This document shows positions 55,151-64,000 of a DNA stretch of 64,000 nt, in pieces. The notes under the pieces were generated by a model. The model ran no database searches. It saw only the letters and a list, made by a program, of their open reading frames with translations, and was not told the origin of the DNA. Each line of letters begins with the position of its first letter. Within the stretch, counting starts at the first letter, position 1. A program made the position numbers and the translations under genes. The stretch covers positions 1-64,000 of the forward strand of contig JBEKGJ010000001.1 in the NCBI GenBank assembly GCA_050012855.1, written 5' to 3'. The stretch is from JAJXZJ01 sp050012855. Lineage in GTDB: Bacteria; Verrucomicrobiota; Verrucomicrobiia; Limisphaerales; J093.

Positions 55151-58100
55151 TCACTGCTGCCGCAGGCGGAAGAACTGCATGACGTCGCTGGGCGATAAGG
55201 TGACGCGGTGTTCTGTGCCGACAATTGGCGCTGATCCTGGCAAGGCGGGCGTCCACTGGGCGTCGGCGCCGAGGCCGACTGAGGTTTCCAGCAGATAATC
55301 TTCGGGTGTGAGCGGCCAGGAAAGCTCTACCGCACCATTCTCCATCGCCACTTGGAGCAGCAAGGGCGGATTGCCCACGCGCCAGACCGTCAGGCTGCTC
55401 GCCGAAGTCTGGCCCGCAGAATCGCCAACGAAGATTTGACCCGCATAGAACGCTTGCGCCGGCGATACCATCGTGATGGCGAGTTGGACCGCATCGTTGG
55501 CGGCCAAGTCGCCAATCTGCCACCAGATCAAGTTGTCCTGGATCGAGCACGTGCCACGGTCAGAATCTACTGACGATACGCTCACGCCGGCAGGCAGCGT
55601 GTTGGTCAACAGCACGCCGCGCGCGGTTAGTGAGCCGCTGTTGGTCACGGTGATGGTGCATGTGAAGGATTGCCCGGGTGCTGGCGTGGCGGGTGTGAAC
55701 GCCCAAGAGACCTCCAGCGCCGGCAGCGAAACGATCGTCGTGACCGCGTCCTCGATCAAGGCGCGGGACTCCTGGTTTCCTACATTGTCCGTCGCCAGGC
55801 TGCAAAATGCGTAGCGCTGATTTGGTTGGCCCGCGAAGGTGGCTGACGTGTTGGTCGTCTGATTCAGCCAGAGCGCCCAAGGACCGTGATCCGTCGAAAC
55901 GTAGATGTTGTAACTGGCCACGCCGGAACCGCCGACGTCGTCGGTGCCGCTCCACGCGACGGTGAACTGGGCCGTCTGGTTCGTGGCGGGCAGCGGCAAC
56001 ACCTGGCTGGTGGGTGTGCCAACGTCAATCGTATTCAAGCACTCCTTGGCCGGGTCGGTGCCGGCGGCGGGATTGTGCGGGTCTTTCTGATCGGTGGCGA
56101 TGGACGGTAACAGGTCGAAGGAGATCTGCGCCACGTTCCGAATCTGCGTGCCGGTCGGCAGGTTCGTCTCCGCTTTGATGGTGTAAGAGAGGTGCCCCCG
56201 CCCTCGTCCCGTGCCGTCTTCCGGCGGCAGGAAGCCGATGTTCACCGGCGGCGGCAGGCTCGTGGCCGGGTCAATGGAGCGGAAGTTGGCATAGACCAGA
56301 CCCGAGTAGAGCTGGAGGCCCGCCTCGATCTGCACCTGGAAGTTCGTGCCCAGATAGCTCACCGGCACGTTCGTCTCGAAATGCTGGGAGTTGGGTGGAA
56401 CGACAATCAACTGGTCGCCAAACCCAAGTTCGGTCAACTGGAACGTGTTCCAGTCCACGTTGGCGTCGAGTTGATCGGTGATGACGACCTGCTGGGCGGG
56501 GGCCGAGGCGTTGGTCTCGTTCTCGAAATCCACCCGGTAAGCCAGAGGGCCATTGGCGGCGATAAAGCCGTTCGTGCCGAAGCCGGCAGGGCCGGTCTTG
56601 GAGTTCGGGTCGCGGGACATGGAAGTGCTATTGTTGCCGGAGCCGCCGGGCTGAGTTGGAGCAGTTGGTGGGACCAAATGGGGGAATTTAACCCGAAGTG
56701 GGTCTAGCCAATCATCTGGATTCCAATCAGGTTCTGTCCAATCACCCGGGTCAGGCAGATGAGCCTCTCCCAGCTTAGGCAGCAGGCTGGGTGGTATCTC
56801 CACCTTGTCAAGGTCATACAGAGAGACACCCGCACCTCCAGCAAGGTCCGTAGTTAACTCGATTAGCGCTTGACCAAGATTACTTTCAAAAAACTCTCTC
56901 TGCTGTTGTTGCTGCTCAGCGACAAAGTAAGGCCATTCCCTGAACAGATCCTCGACCCAGGCTCTCGTTCGCTCGAAAATATACTCTCCCACCGTCATCA
57001 GGCCCGACTGGTCAGTGCGATCGACCGGGCGATTTTGTGCATAAACGTATTCGTTTCTTCCCGCTTTCATTGCAACCAGCGGCTCCGGCGTGATAAATCC
57101 ACCGAGAGGCGGTTTCTGAAATCTTGCTCGCATGAAGTTCAGCCCGTTTCCGTCCTTCATCACCCCGAACTGACCCACGAACTGAAACGGATTCGGAACC
57201 GCCTCAACGCTCCCGAGCAGCGGCCCAAACGGCGCGTAGGCATACGCGTTGGCGATGGCACCGGCGGAGGTCACAAGTTGCTGGACGTTGCCAATAGCGT
57301 CGAAAGTGTAGTAGGCCGGGTTGCCACCTGAGTCTGTCCGCGACAGCAGGCCGAGGCCGTGGTCGTAGTGGGCGAGGAGATTGCCGGTGCCGTCGTATTC
57401 GCCCACGACATTGGCCAAGCCGATGGGATCAATCACGAATCGTGTCGTTGCGCCGTTCTCGGCCGTGGCCACGCGATTGCCCAAGGCATCGTAAGCGTAT
57501 TGCCAGCTATCCGCGCCTTCCGTGACGGCGATGAGCCGGCTCTCGTCGCTATAGACAAACGTGTTCGTGCCTTGCGGCGTGATTTCCTGGATCAGATTGC
57601 CATCAGCGTCGAAGACGTAGTTCGTGCCGCCGACGCTCACGTACTGGTTCACATTGTTGGCGGTGTATTCGGTGGTGACACCATTCTCGATGGTGCGGAT
57701 GCGGTTGCCCAAGGCGTCATAAATGTAGGTGAGGTCCTGGTTCGGGATGTTCGTGTCAGTCGAGACCAGGACCGCATGGGTGAGTTGCCCCAAGTCGTCG
57801 TAGTCGTAGGCCCAGGCGCCGTAGTGCGTGGCCATCGCGGTACGGCGTCCGCGCGTGTCGTAGGCGTAGTTGAACCACGAGATCGGCGTCCCGTCGGCCA
57901 GACGGTTTGTTAGGGTCAGCAGTTGGCCGGCGGCATCGTAGCCGTAAGTGGCGACCATGCCGTTGCCCAAGGTCTTCAGCGCGAGGCGGTCGGCAGCGTC
58001 GTATTCGTAGTGCACGATCAACTGGCCCAGTTCGTTCGTCACGCTTTCGAGCCGGCCGGCGGCTTCGTAAGAATAGACCAATTGGTGGCCGAGTTGATCG

Positions 58101-61100
58101 AGGCTGGAGGCGCGGCGGCCGGCGGTGTCGTAGGTGAAGGCGAGCCATTTACCGCCGGTGGAGGTGATGTTCGTCAGGCAATCAGCGGAGTCGTAGGCTA
58201 TTGCCGAGAATTCGAGGATGGAGGATAGAGGATCGAGGATGGCGGCGTTGGTCAGGTTGCCACGTGGATCGTAAGCATAGACGCTGCGGGAGCCGTCGGC
58301 GAAGGCCTTGGCCGTAAGCTGACCGTTGGTATTGTAGGCGTAGCTGATCGGACTTCCTCGGCGATTCGTCCAAGTGGTCGCGTCGCCCAACGGGTCGTAA
58401 GCCCAGCCTTCCTGGCTGCCGTCGGCGTAGGTGATGGATTGCAGGTTACCAGCGCCGGTATAAGCGTAGCGTGTCAAGTTCGTGTTGGCGTCGGTGACGG
58501 AGGCAAGGCGATTGAACGGGCCGGTGAAGGTGAAACTCGTGGCGTGCGCCAGCGGGTCGGTGCTGCGGGTGAGATTGCCCTGGCCATCATAGCCGTAACT
58601 GTACGAGCGGCCGGCGGGATCGGTGAGGCTGACCAGGTTATAGGAATCGTCGAAAGTCAGGTGAACCGCGTTGCCCAGCGCGTCCTCGGTTTTGGCGAGC
58701 AGGCCACGGTAGTCGAAATAGAACTTGCTGGCGTTGCCCAGCGCATCGGTGGCCGTCACCTGCCCGGCGCTATCGTAGCTGAAGGTGATCGCTTCCGCGT
58801 TGCCTTCCAGATAGGTTACGCTCAAACGGCCTTGGGCGTCGTAGGTGAAAAAGCGGTCCGTGCAGCAGGAATTCGCCACCTCCGTCAACGCGTGCGCCGC
58901 CGCCGATCCGACGGGGCTCTGATACGCGTAAGTCGCCGTTCTCCCGTCGTAGTATTGGGCGCTGACCAGGTGCTCGCTTGCGCCGTCATATCCAAGGACA
59001 GTCTGCCGGCCCAGTTGGTCGGTAATGCTTTGGATGCGGCCGGCGGGATTGTAGGCAATCTGCAGATACTGGCCGGAAGAGTGCGTCAGGCTGGTCAGCA
59101 AATCGTCGCTGTAACCGCAGGTGATGCGATTGCCGTTCGGGTCCGCGACATAATCTAGTTTGCCATCCGCCCGGAAGGCCCGCAGCAGCCCGGCCGGTTC
59201 GCGGAGCGTGAAAGCGCCGCCGCCCAGCGGCGTCAGCGTGGCGTGGTCACCCGTTTGCGGGAAGTAGTTGTTGCTGTCCCGGCTGTCCGGTTGGTATATG
59301 CGCTGCGAACCTCCGGGCCCGAGGATGGTCACCGTGCCATCACTTGCGACGCTGAGGGAGTATTGCCAATTGTGCGACCAACCGCGACCGAGCGGACCCA
59401 GCCCGAACCGCTGCGAGATCGGCTCCGGGAACGTGCGCGAGAAGACCAGCGGCAGACCCGGCGCTTCCACAGCCGCATCCACGGCGCTGGCCAGCGTGCG
59501 CAACGGGCTGAGACCATCGGCCTGAAGGAACTCGAAAGCCAGCAGTTGGCCCACGTCCACGACGTGCTGGCCCAGGCGGCCCAGATAGACGGCGTTGTTA
59601 TCCAGCATTCCCACGTAGTCGCCCCAAGTCGTGCCCACCTGCGCGACGAAGCTGGCCCAAATCACATCCCAGGCGTCCGAACCGATGGACGCAGGTTGCA
59701 TGGAGGTCTTGAGCGTTGCCCAGTCCACCGCGTTGGTGTCGTCGGCTTGCAGCACGCCGAGGTTCCAGTTCATGGGCGGATACGCAAAGTCCCACGGCTG
59801 CTGCCAGCCGGCGTAATAGACCGGCACCTGGGCCGATTCGCCCGGCTGCAGCACGCCGGGCGTAGCACCGCTCGCCAGGATCTGAATCGAATGGCTGAAG
59901 CCCTCGGGCTGCGCGGAAGTCCAGAACCCGGAGGTCAGGTTGATGGGCTGCAAAGTCAGGAACGCCCCTTCCCGCCCGTCTTGTGTGGCCGTTAAAACCA
60001 GCAACGGCGCGGGCATGGCGGCGTTGCCGGTGTTGCGGTAGGCCACGTAGATGGTGCCCAAGCCGTGGTAGCCCAGTTGGCTCGGCACGATGAGTTGGGT
60101 TTCGAGCTTCGGCTGCCCTGCCGTCAGCACTTGAAAAGCGCTGGCCAACGCATTGGTGCCCCACGTTGGAGAAGAGACACGCAGCGAATAAGTCCCCACT
60201 GGCACGCCGCTCAAGTCAAACGTGGCGGTCAACTGGGTGAAAGAGTCGGCCGAGACAATGCTGGCGGGATAAGCGGTGCCATCGGCGGCGACCAGGTCCG
60301 CGGCCGCGGTGGAGTCAAAGCCGGCGCCCGCAATGGTCAACGTGGCCCCGGCGTTCTGTCCATAACTGCCCGGCGTCACGCCGGTGACGTTTAGACTCGA
60401 CGCGGTGGCCGTCATGGTGAAATTGCCGCTGCCCGAGAGGCTGTTGCAATTGGCCATGACGTAATAGGTGCCCGGCGCGGCGGCGGGAATGAGCAATTGC
60501 TGGCTGGTGCTGCCGGGCGCGGCAGCCTGATAATCGAAGGCCCCGGTCGTCGGCAGCGCGCCGAAGCGGACATACAGTTCGTCGGCGCCCTGCTCGTCCG
60601 CGTCGTTCAGGATGATAAGCAGGTTCTGCCCGGCAGGAACGTCAATGCGGAAGTATTTCTCGTCGCCGTTGCCGGTGAAAGCGGCGGCAAATGGCGCCGC
60701 GTTGGTGAGCCGGGGAATGACCAGGTCCGTAGCGGCGGCGAACTCGTTGTTGAGCCGGTGGCGTTCCAGAAACTGCCATTCGTCATTCAGAGACAGAATC
60801 AGGTAGTATGCGCCCTCCTCCACCGTCGGAATCGTGACCGTGAGCGTGTTAGTGTAGCTGCCGCCAACAGACACGTTGTTGGAAATCGACGACGACACCA
60901 ATAATTGGTCGTTCACGTCCAGATACGGGTCGCGTGAAAGGTAAAGCGCGTCTTTCCAGGATTCACCAGACACAGCCCCGTCGCCAACATTCTGGGCTGC
61001 ATAGGAGATTTGAACAGGCAGATCAATGGCTAAATTGGCGGGCACATTCAACTGCGTGACACTTAAGTCCGCCACAGAGTTAGTGTCGGGGATAACGAGA

Positions 61101-62206
61101 AATTCCAGCGAATTCGACGGGCAAGTTCCGATGCTCTGGTCCGAGCAGACCTCAAGCCACACCAAGTTTGAGCCGGGAGTTGGAAACGCCACAAGCCCTG
61201 GATCTGCCAGTGAGGAAACCCGCCCATCGCCGAAATTCCAAGAGTATTCCACAAAGCCTGGCTTCGCGGCACAGGGTTCTTGGGCCGTGAAGTTTAAAGC
61301 GTCACCCGCCACGATCGTGCCAGATTTCCGCGGAGACTTAATTCCCGGAAGACCGCAACTCATGCATCTTACCGTTATTGCAGGCAATCCGGCAGCTTTG
61401 AGTAAGAAATAGTCACATTCGAACTCCGCCTTTGGAAGTGGTCCATGACTCGTTCCGGCCGTAATTCCGGCATAACCAGAACGAGCGGTAAGACCAAATG
61501 AAGTATAAGGCCAGGTATACTGCCAACTCGCAGGCTCGGGTGTCAGCCCGTCGGCCGGCCAAACCTTTCCGGAAGCAGTAGCGGTTCCCGAATGATTCGT
61601 ATGATTTGCCCGCACCCAGTACCAAACGTTTGTAGTCCACTTGAAGTCAATCCCGGCCGGCCTTTCGCCATGATCCCCACTAGTTCCCCCAGCAGTGAGG
61701 TCATCCAAGAACATCACGTTGTGCCCGGTGAGTCCGTTAAGGTCGCAATCACGAAAGACAAGGTTGATCCCCATCTGGCCAACCACTAGACCTACGCCAC
61801 ACCGTGCTCCCACTCCTGAGGGGGCGGGGTCTAAAGCGACTATGCGCAGGCGCATGAGTACTTCTTGATTATTCTGATCGTATCCAAGTATCTTTAAGAG
61901 CAAGTGGTTTGGATCTCCATTAGCCGAATGGACCTTGAGGACTCCGCTACCGTCGAGCGTATAGACATTTGGAATTGAGCCCACATTTACAACAGTCCAA
62001 TTGGTATTCAGGCTGGTGCCATCGAAGTCATCCTGATATCCATTGACGGTTCGACCAAAGTCAGATGGAGCCGCTGATTGTGCATTTAATGTGGCAAGCA
62101 ACAGGAGATGCGCCGCGACTAACGTTGGAAGAGTCATGGCCGGCCGCGGTATCCAGTATTTCAGAAGAACATCAACATCTTTGATGGAGTATCTCTTAAT
62201 ATTCAT
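55151..62206 (-). CDS. Giant exported RHS/YD-repeat protein with adhesin-like domains
   Basis: 2351 residues. A signal peptide (TLPTLVAAHLLLLATLNAQS) starts near residue 25; GGAG about 10 nt before 62206 supports the first ATG, though 62137 is possible. Approximate domain order: concanavalin-like (50-280), PKD-like (290-375, EYSWNFGDGRVS), CARDB (378-500, LYLSRDPYLDVND), pre-peptidase C-terminal (510-595), IPT/TIG (600-690), a second CARDB-like unit, DUF6531 (890-1030, PLVFSRTFPEP), YD repeats (1030-1610), RHS core (1610-1725, YTFDAIGNVQQL, degenerate FITPEP), a DUF7619-like part (1895-2035), FN3-like (2078-2155), DUF11 (2160-2245) and the shared C-terminal module (FFRLRQQ). No toxin domain follows the RHS core. 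Two in-frame insertions of short repeat DNA are noted elsewhere. It probably forms a cell-surface shell or adhesin. Confidence 0.88.
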   Translation of the reverse strand: MNIKRYSIKDVDVLLKYWIPRPAMTLPTLVAAHLLLLATLNAQSAAPSDFGRTVNGYQDDFDGTSLNTNWTVVNVGSIPNVYTLDGSGVLKVHSANGDPNHLLLKILGYDQNNQEVLMRLRIVALDPAPSGVGARCGVGLVVGQMGINLVFRDCDLNGLTGHNVMFLDDLTAGGTSGDHGERPAGIDFKWTTNVWYWVRANHTNHSGTATASGKVWPADGLTPEPASWQYTWPYTSFGLTARSGYAGITAGTSHGPLPKAEFECDYFLLKAAGLPAITVRCMSCGLPGIKSPRKSGTIVAGDALNFTAQEPCAAKPGFVEYSWNFGDGRVSSLADPGLVAFPTPGSNLVWLEVCSDQSIGTCPSNSLEFLVIPDTNSVADLSVTQLNVPANLAIDLPVQISYAAQNVGDGAVSGESWKDALYLSRDPYLDVNDQLLVSSSISNNVSVGGSYTNTLTVTIPTVEEGAYYLILSLNDEWQFLERHRLNNEFAAATDLVIPRLTNAAPFAAAFTGNGDEKYFRIDVPAGQNLLIILNDADEQGADELYVRFGALPTTGAFDYQAAAPGSTSQQLLIPAAAPGTYYVMANCNSLSGSGNFTMTATASSLNVTGVTPGSYGQNAGATLTIAGAGFDSTAAADLVAADGTAYPASIVSADSFTQLTATFDLSGVPVGTYSLRVSSPTWGTNALASAFQVLTAGQPKLETQLIVPSQLGYHGLGTIYVAYRNTGNAAMPAPLLVLTATQDGREGAFLTLQPINLTSGFWTSAQPEGFSHSIQILASGATPGVLQPGESAQVPVYYAGWQQPWDFAYPPMNWNLGVLQADDTNAVDWATLKTSMQPASIGSDAWDVIWASFVAQVGTTWGDYVGMLDNNAVYLGRLGQHVVDVGQLLAFEFLQADGLSPLRTLASAVDAAVEAPGLPLVFSRTFPEPISQRFGLGPLGRGWSHNWQYSLSVASDGTVTILGPGGSQRIYQPDSRDSNNYFPQTGDHATLTPLGGGAFTLREPAGLLRAFRADGKLDYVADPNGNRITCGYSDDLLTSLTHSSGQYLQIAYNPAGRIQSITDQLGRQTVLGYDGASEHLVSAQYYDGRTATYAYQSPVGSAAAHALTEVANSCCTDRFFTYDAQGRLSVTYLEGNAEAITFSYDSAGQVTATDALGNASKFYFDYRGLLAKTEDALGNAVHLTFDDSYNLVSLTDPAGRSYSYGYDGQGNLTRSTDPLAHATSFTFTGPFNRLASVTDANTNLTRYAYTGAGNLQSITYADGSQEGWAYDPLGDATTWTNRRGSPISYAYNTNGQLTAKAFADGSRSVYAYDPRGNLTNAAILDPLSSILEFSAIAYDSADCLTNITSTGGKWLAFTYDTAGRRASSLDQLGHQLVYSYEAAGRLESVTNELGQLIVHYEYDAADRLALKTLGNGMVATYGYDAAGQLLTLTNRLADGTPISWFNYAYDTRGRRTAMATHYGAWAYDYDDLGQLTHAVLVSTDTNIPNQDLTYIYDALGNRIRTIENGVTTEYTANNVNQYVSVGGTNYVFDADGNLIQEITPQGTNTFVYSDESRLIAVTEGADSWQYAYDALGNRVATAENGATTRFVIDPIGLANVVGEYDGTGNLLAHYDHGLGLLSRTDSGGNPAYYTFDAIGNVQQLVTSAGAIANAYAYAPFGPLLGSVEAVPNPFQFVGQFGVMKDGNGLNFMRARFQKPPLGGFITPEPLVAMKAGRNEYVYAQNRPVDRTDQSGLMTVGEYIFERTRAWVEDLFREWPYFVAEQQQQQREFFESNLGQALIELTTDLAGGAGVSLYDLDKVEIPPSLLPKLGEAHLPDPGDWTEPDWNPDDWLDPLRVKFPHLVPPTAPTQPGGSGNNSTSMSRDPNSKTGPAGFGTNGFIAANGPLAYRVDFENETNASAPAQQVVITDQLDANVDWNTFQLTELGFGDQLIVVPPNSQHFETNVPVSYLGTNFQVQIEAGLQLYSGLVYANFRSIDPATSLPPPVNIGFLPPEDGTGRGRGHLSYTIKAETNLPTGTQIRNVAQISFDLLPSIATDQKDPHNPAAGTDPAKECLNTIDVGTPTSQVLPLPATNQTAQFTVAWSGTDDVGGSGVASYNIYVSTDHGPWALWLNQTTNTSATFAGQPNQRYAFCSLATDNVGNQESRALIEDAVTTIVSLPALEVSWAFTPATPAPGQSFTCTITVTNSGSLTARGVLLTNTLPAGVSVSSVDSDRGTCSIQDNLIWWQIGDLAANDAVQLAITMVSPAQAFYAGQIFVGDSAGQTSASSLTVWRVGNPPLLLQVAMENGAVELSWPLTPEDYLLETSVGLGADAQWTPALPGSAPIVGTEHRVTLSPSDVMQFFRLRQQ
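58214..58241. repeat. Heptamer tandem repeat (GAGGATN)4 inside the RHS gene
   Basis: Four units GAGGATG, GAGGATA, GAGGATC, GAGGATG. On the minus strand it encodes AILDPLSSILEF within the YD region, keeping the frame. Confidence 0.85.
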
Positions 62207-62730
62207 ACAACATATTCTCCGTTACTGCGTGGTGAAGATGAATAAGCGGTTCTGATAGAGCGCCCAATTAATCTGTGCGCCGCGAGCGTTCAAATGCGCA
62301 GCCTGCATTTGTTCGTCGCGCCCGAAGCCGACTGCAAGTCGGCGCTGCGCTGGTTTGATTTTTGAAGGGGTTCGTATTCGTAGAAGTGGCTCGCTTCGTT
62401 TGGAGTGACCGAAAAGTCCTGGGAGGATTGCCAACGCCATCGGGAAGATTTGAGCGCGACCGTCGAGCAAGAAACAAAGACTCCCTTGGTATTTCCGTCG
62501 TGGACAAGCACGGCTCCCGAATCGGTTCGATTTGGCCGGCGCATTCATGACCGCGGCGTCTCTTTTCTCCGAGGAGTGTGGGGAGATTCTTAGCTCCGGT
62601 GCCCTGGCGGGGTCAAGAGTTTTTCCTCCTCCGGGGCAAACGCTGGGCAGATCGTGCCCCCCCGGTGATGAAGAACAAGGTAATGAGCACCGGCCGGTGA
62701 CGACGCCACCCGGCCGCCCGGCTGATGCTT
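62207..62730. other. Spacer between RHS and GH16 genes
   Basis: 524 bp with no convincing gene. A small stem (CCGACT/AGTCGG, 62328-62342) and a short repeat-like string are present. The RHS promoter probably lies here, as both neighbours are on the minus strand. Confidence 0.4.
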
Positions 62731-63618
62731 TTATTCCCGCGTTCCGCGCCGCACCCAGGCGCGCACGTAATCCACGCTGAACGTCGAAGGCAGGTCGGCG
62801 TCGGCCGGCATTCCGAACCAGTCCGACATGGTTTCGCTGTCGAAGATGAGGAACAACGGCTGGTGCCACATCGTGTTCTCGACCCAGCGAATCAGCACAC
62901 CGTCGAAGTAGTACCGGATCTGGTCGCGGTCCCATTCGAGGCCATAGATGTGGAAGTCGTCCGCCAGCGGCGCAGGCGCCAGCCATTCGCCGTGGGCGTC
63001 CCAGTGACGCGTCTCCTGCGGCGTGCGGAAGACATGGACGTTCATGTTCAGTTTGCGCTCAAAACCCTTCGCCTTGCCGCCCAGCTCGAACACATCAATC
63101 TCCGTCTGCCACGCAGGCGAATCGTCCTGCTGGAACCAGAACGAGCTGGAGCCGGCGGAATTCATGGGCCGCGCCCTGACCTCGTAGTAACCGTAGCCGG
63201 CCCGGACCCGGGAATGCAGCGCGGCGGAGGTGTAGCCCTGATAGCCCTGCTGGGCCAGTGCGGGCGGCAACGTCTCCCGCCGCATCTTGAGATTCAAACA
63301 ACCGTTTTGGACGGTGACGTTGGTCGGGCTGAACCAGGCCGGCTGCCGGCCCGCCCACCATTCCAGGCCCACAATCCATTTGTTGGTGTCGAGGCCGCCT
63401 GACCCGTTGAACTCGTCGCTGAGCACGGGCACCTTCACCCAGCCGCCGTGGTTTTGTTGATCCGAGAGTGGCCGTTTGTCCGTCACCCGCCGGGGTGTGG
63501 AACCGAGCTGGTTGGTGAGCGTCCAACTTTTCGGCGGCGGCGCCGCGAGGGCCAGGCCAGTGGCCAGTGCCAGCGCGACACCGAAATCAAGCCAATGAGC
63601 CAACAACGGGAACTTCAT
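62731..63618 (-). CDS. Secreted GH16 glycoside hydrolase
   Basis: 295 residues. A signal peptide (LLAHWLDFGVALALATGLALA) precedes the GH16 jelly roll with LSDEFNGSGGLDTNKW, the sugar-binding WWAGRQPAWF, and the catalytic ExDxxE as EIDVFE (Glu173, Asp175, Glu178). The distal DDFHIYGLEWDRDQIRYYFD and VDYVRAWVRR are typical. The layout and Trp pattern resemble beta-agarase, porphyranase and kappa-carrageenase members, so a galactan is the likeliest substrate; laminarin-type glucan is possible. The start at 63618 places the signal peptide; an upstream in-frame ATG at 63693 would not. Confidence 0.92.
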   Translation of the reverse strand: MKFPLLAHWLDFGVALALATGLALAAPPPKSWTLTNQLGSTPRRVTDKRPLSDQQNHGGWVKVPVLSDEFNGSGGLDTNKWIVGLEWWAGRQPAWFSPTNVTVQNGCLNLKMRRETLPPALAQQGYQGYTSAALHSRVRAGYGYYEVRARPMNSAGSSSFWFQQDDSPAWQTEIDVFELGGKAKGFERKLNMNVHVFRTPQETRHWDAHGEWLAPAPLADDFHIYGLEWDRDQIRYYFDGVLIRWVENTMWHQPLFLIFDSETMSDWFGMPADADLPSTFSVDYVRAWVRRGTRE

Positions 63619-63689
63619 GGGGGGAGTCTGGTTCGGAGCGGCGGAAAAAATCAAGCCGTTCGCGTGTGCCCACAACCCACCTAGTCCGC

Positions 63690-63751
63690 TCAACCCTCAA
63701 CCAACAACCATCAACATCACCAAAGGTGGCCCGCCGACTGCTGGGCGGCGG
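63690..63751. repeat. Heptamer repeat (TCAACCN-type) abutting a GGTGGCCCGCCGAC palindrome
   Basis: TCAACCC, TCAACCA, ACAACCA, TCAACAT units (63690-63717, the reverse-complement family of GTTGATA at 38.2 kb) run into a GGTGGCCCGCCGACTGCTGG copy (63725-63751). The remaining sequence to 64000 shows no supported gene. Confidence 0.65.
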
Positions 63752-64000
63752 AGCCAAACGTCGTGGCCCGGTGGTCCGCGACCCACCATGGGGTCTCGTG
63801 GCGGCAGCTTGGGAAACGAGCGGCAGGGCGCTGCTGCGACGGCGCCCCATCGGCTTGTGAACATCAACGCGGAACGAGAAATCAGGGCCGCGGAGCACCG
63901 CGAGCCAGGTTGGGCCAGCGGCCGTGGGCTTTATGCCGCTTGTGCCGCTTCGCGGCCTTTCCTGCTGCAGCTTTGATTCCACGCTGGGCTTGAATTCCTC

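Noticed and set aside
55151..62206. Polymorphic RHS toxin
   Set aside because: Sequence after the RHS core continues into conserved DUF7619/FN3/DUF11-like domains and there is no immunity gene next to it.

Overview
The window looks like a chromosomal segment of a Verrucomicrobiota bacterium, probably of the Pedosphaera/Limisphaera type. This rests on the mix of families: Tat-exported Gfo/Idh and NIPSNAP proteins, ThuA, a ceramidase-like protein, acyltransferase-3-like DUF5009 membrane proteins, BlaI/M56 pairs, very long exported proteins with Ig-like, NHL or RHS repeats ending in an 'FYRL'-like tail, and many GC-rich dispersed repeats between genes. This is an inference from gene content; no rRNA is present. 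There are two tRNAs (Tyr-GTA and an Ile2-type CAT), both with encoded CCA.

Layout. 1-10.6 kb: the 3' part of a GH30-like secreted glycosidase with LamG and MBG repeats, a Phd antitoxin beside a PIN toxin gene broken by a small inverted-repeat element, tRNA-Tyr, an aldo/keto reductase and a large agarase-like secreted protein. 9.5-16.6 kb (minus): a tight cluster of amidohydrolase, double-GNAT, esterase, NAD-dependent epimerase-like protein and DHDPS-like aldolase. 16.8-19.4 kb (plus): a Tat Gfo/Idh oxidoreductase translationally coupled to a ceramidase-like protein. 19.4-21.2 kb: heptamer repeats, a 282-bp tandem repeat, a 65-bp integron-like boundary element and a two-gene cassette-like unit. 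21.6-33.1 kb: lactate permease, a PEGA-like protein with a frameshift, an NHL/Ig protein, tRNA-Ile2, an integrase relic, a DUF5009 protein, NIPSNAP, a Wzz-like chain-length protein and an RtcB-like ligase. 33.6-41.5 kb: BlaI repressor with two operator dyads, a giant BlaR1-like M56 protein, a GH20-like/ThuA fusion and a second DUF5009 protein.

42.2-47.3 kb is the most distinctive region: eight gene cassettes, all on the minus strand, each followed by an attC site (eight sites, 64-127 bp, several nearly identical), with no integrase gene in the window. It is a chromosomal cassette array of the CALIN type (attC cluster lacking an integrase). Its upstream boundary is a 65-bp element that recurs in inverted orientation at 20.2 kb in front of the two-gene unit. 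The cassettes encode small membrane, secreted and unknown proteins, including a two-helix protein resembling SLATT effectors of defence systems.

47.3-64 kb: repeat-rich spacer, a small exported protein, a DUF2339/DUF3999 membrane pair, a 2351-residue RHS/YD protein with many adhesion-like domains, and a GH16 enzyme. GH30, agarase-like, GH16, GH20-like and esterase genes point to a polysaccharide-degrading lifestyle.
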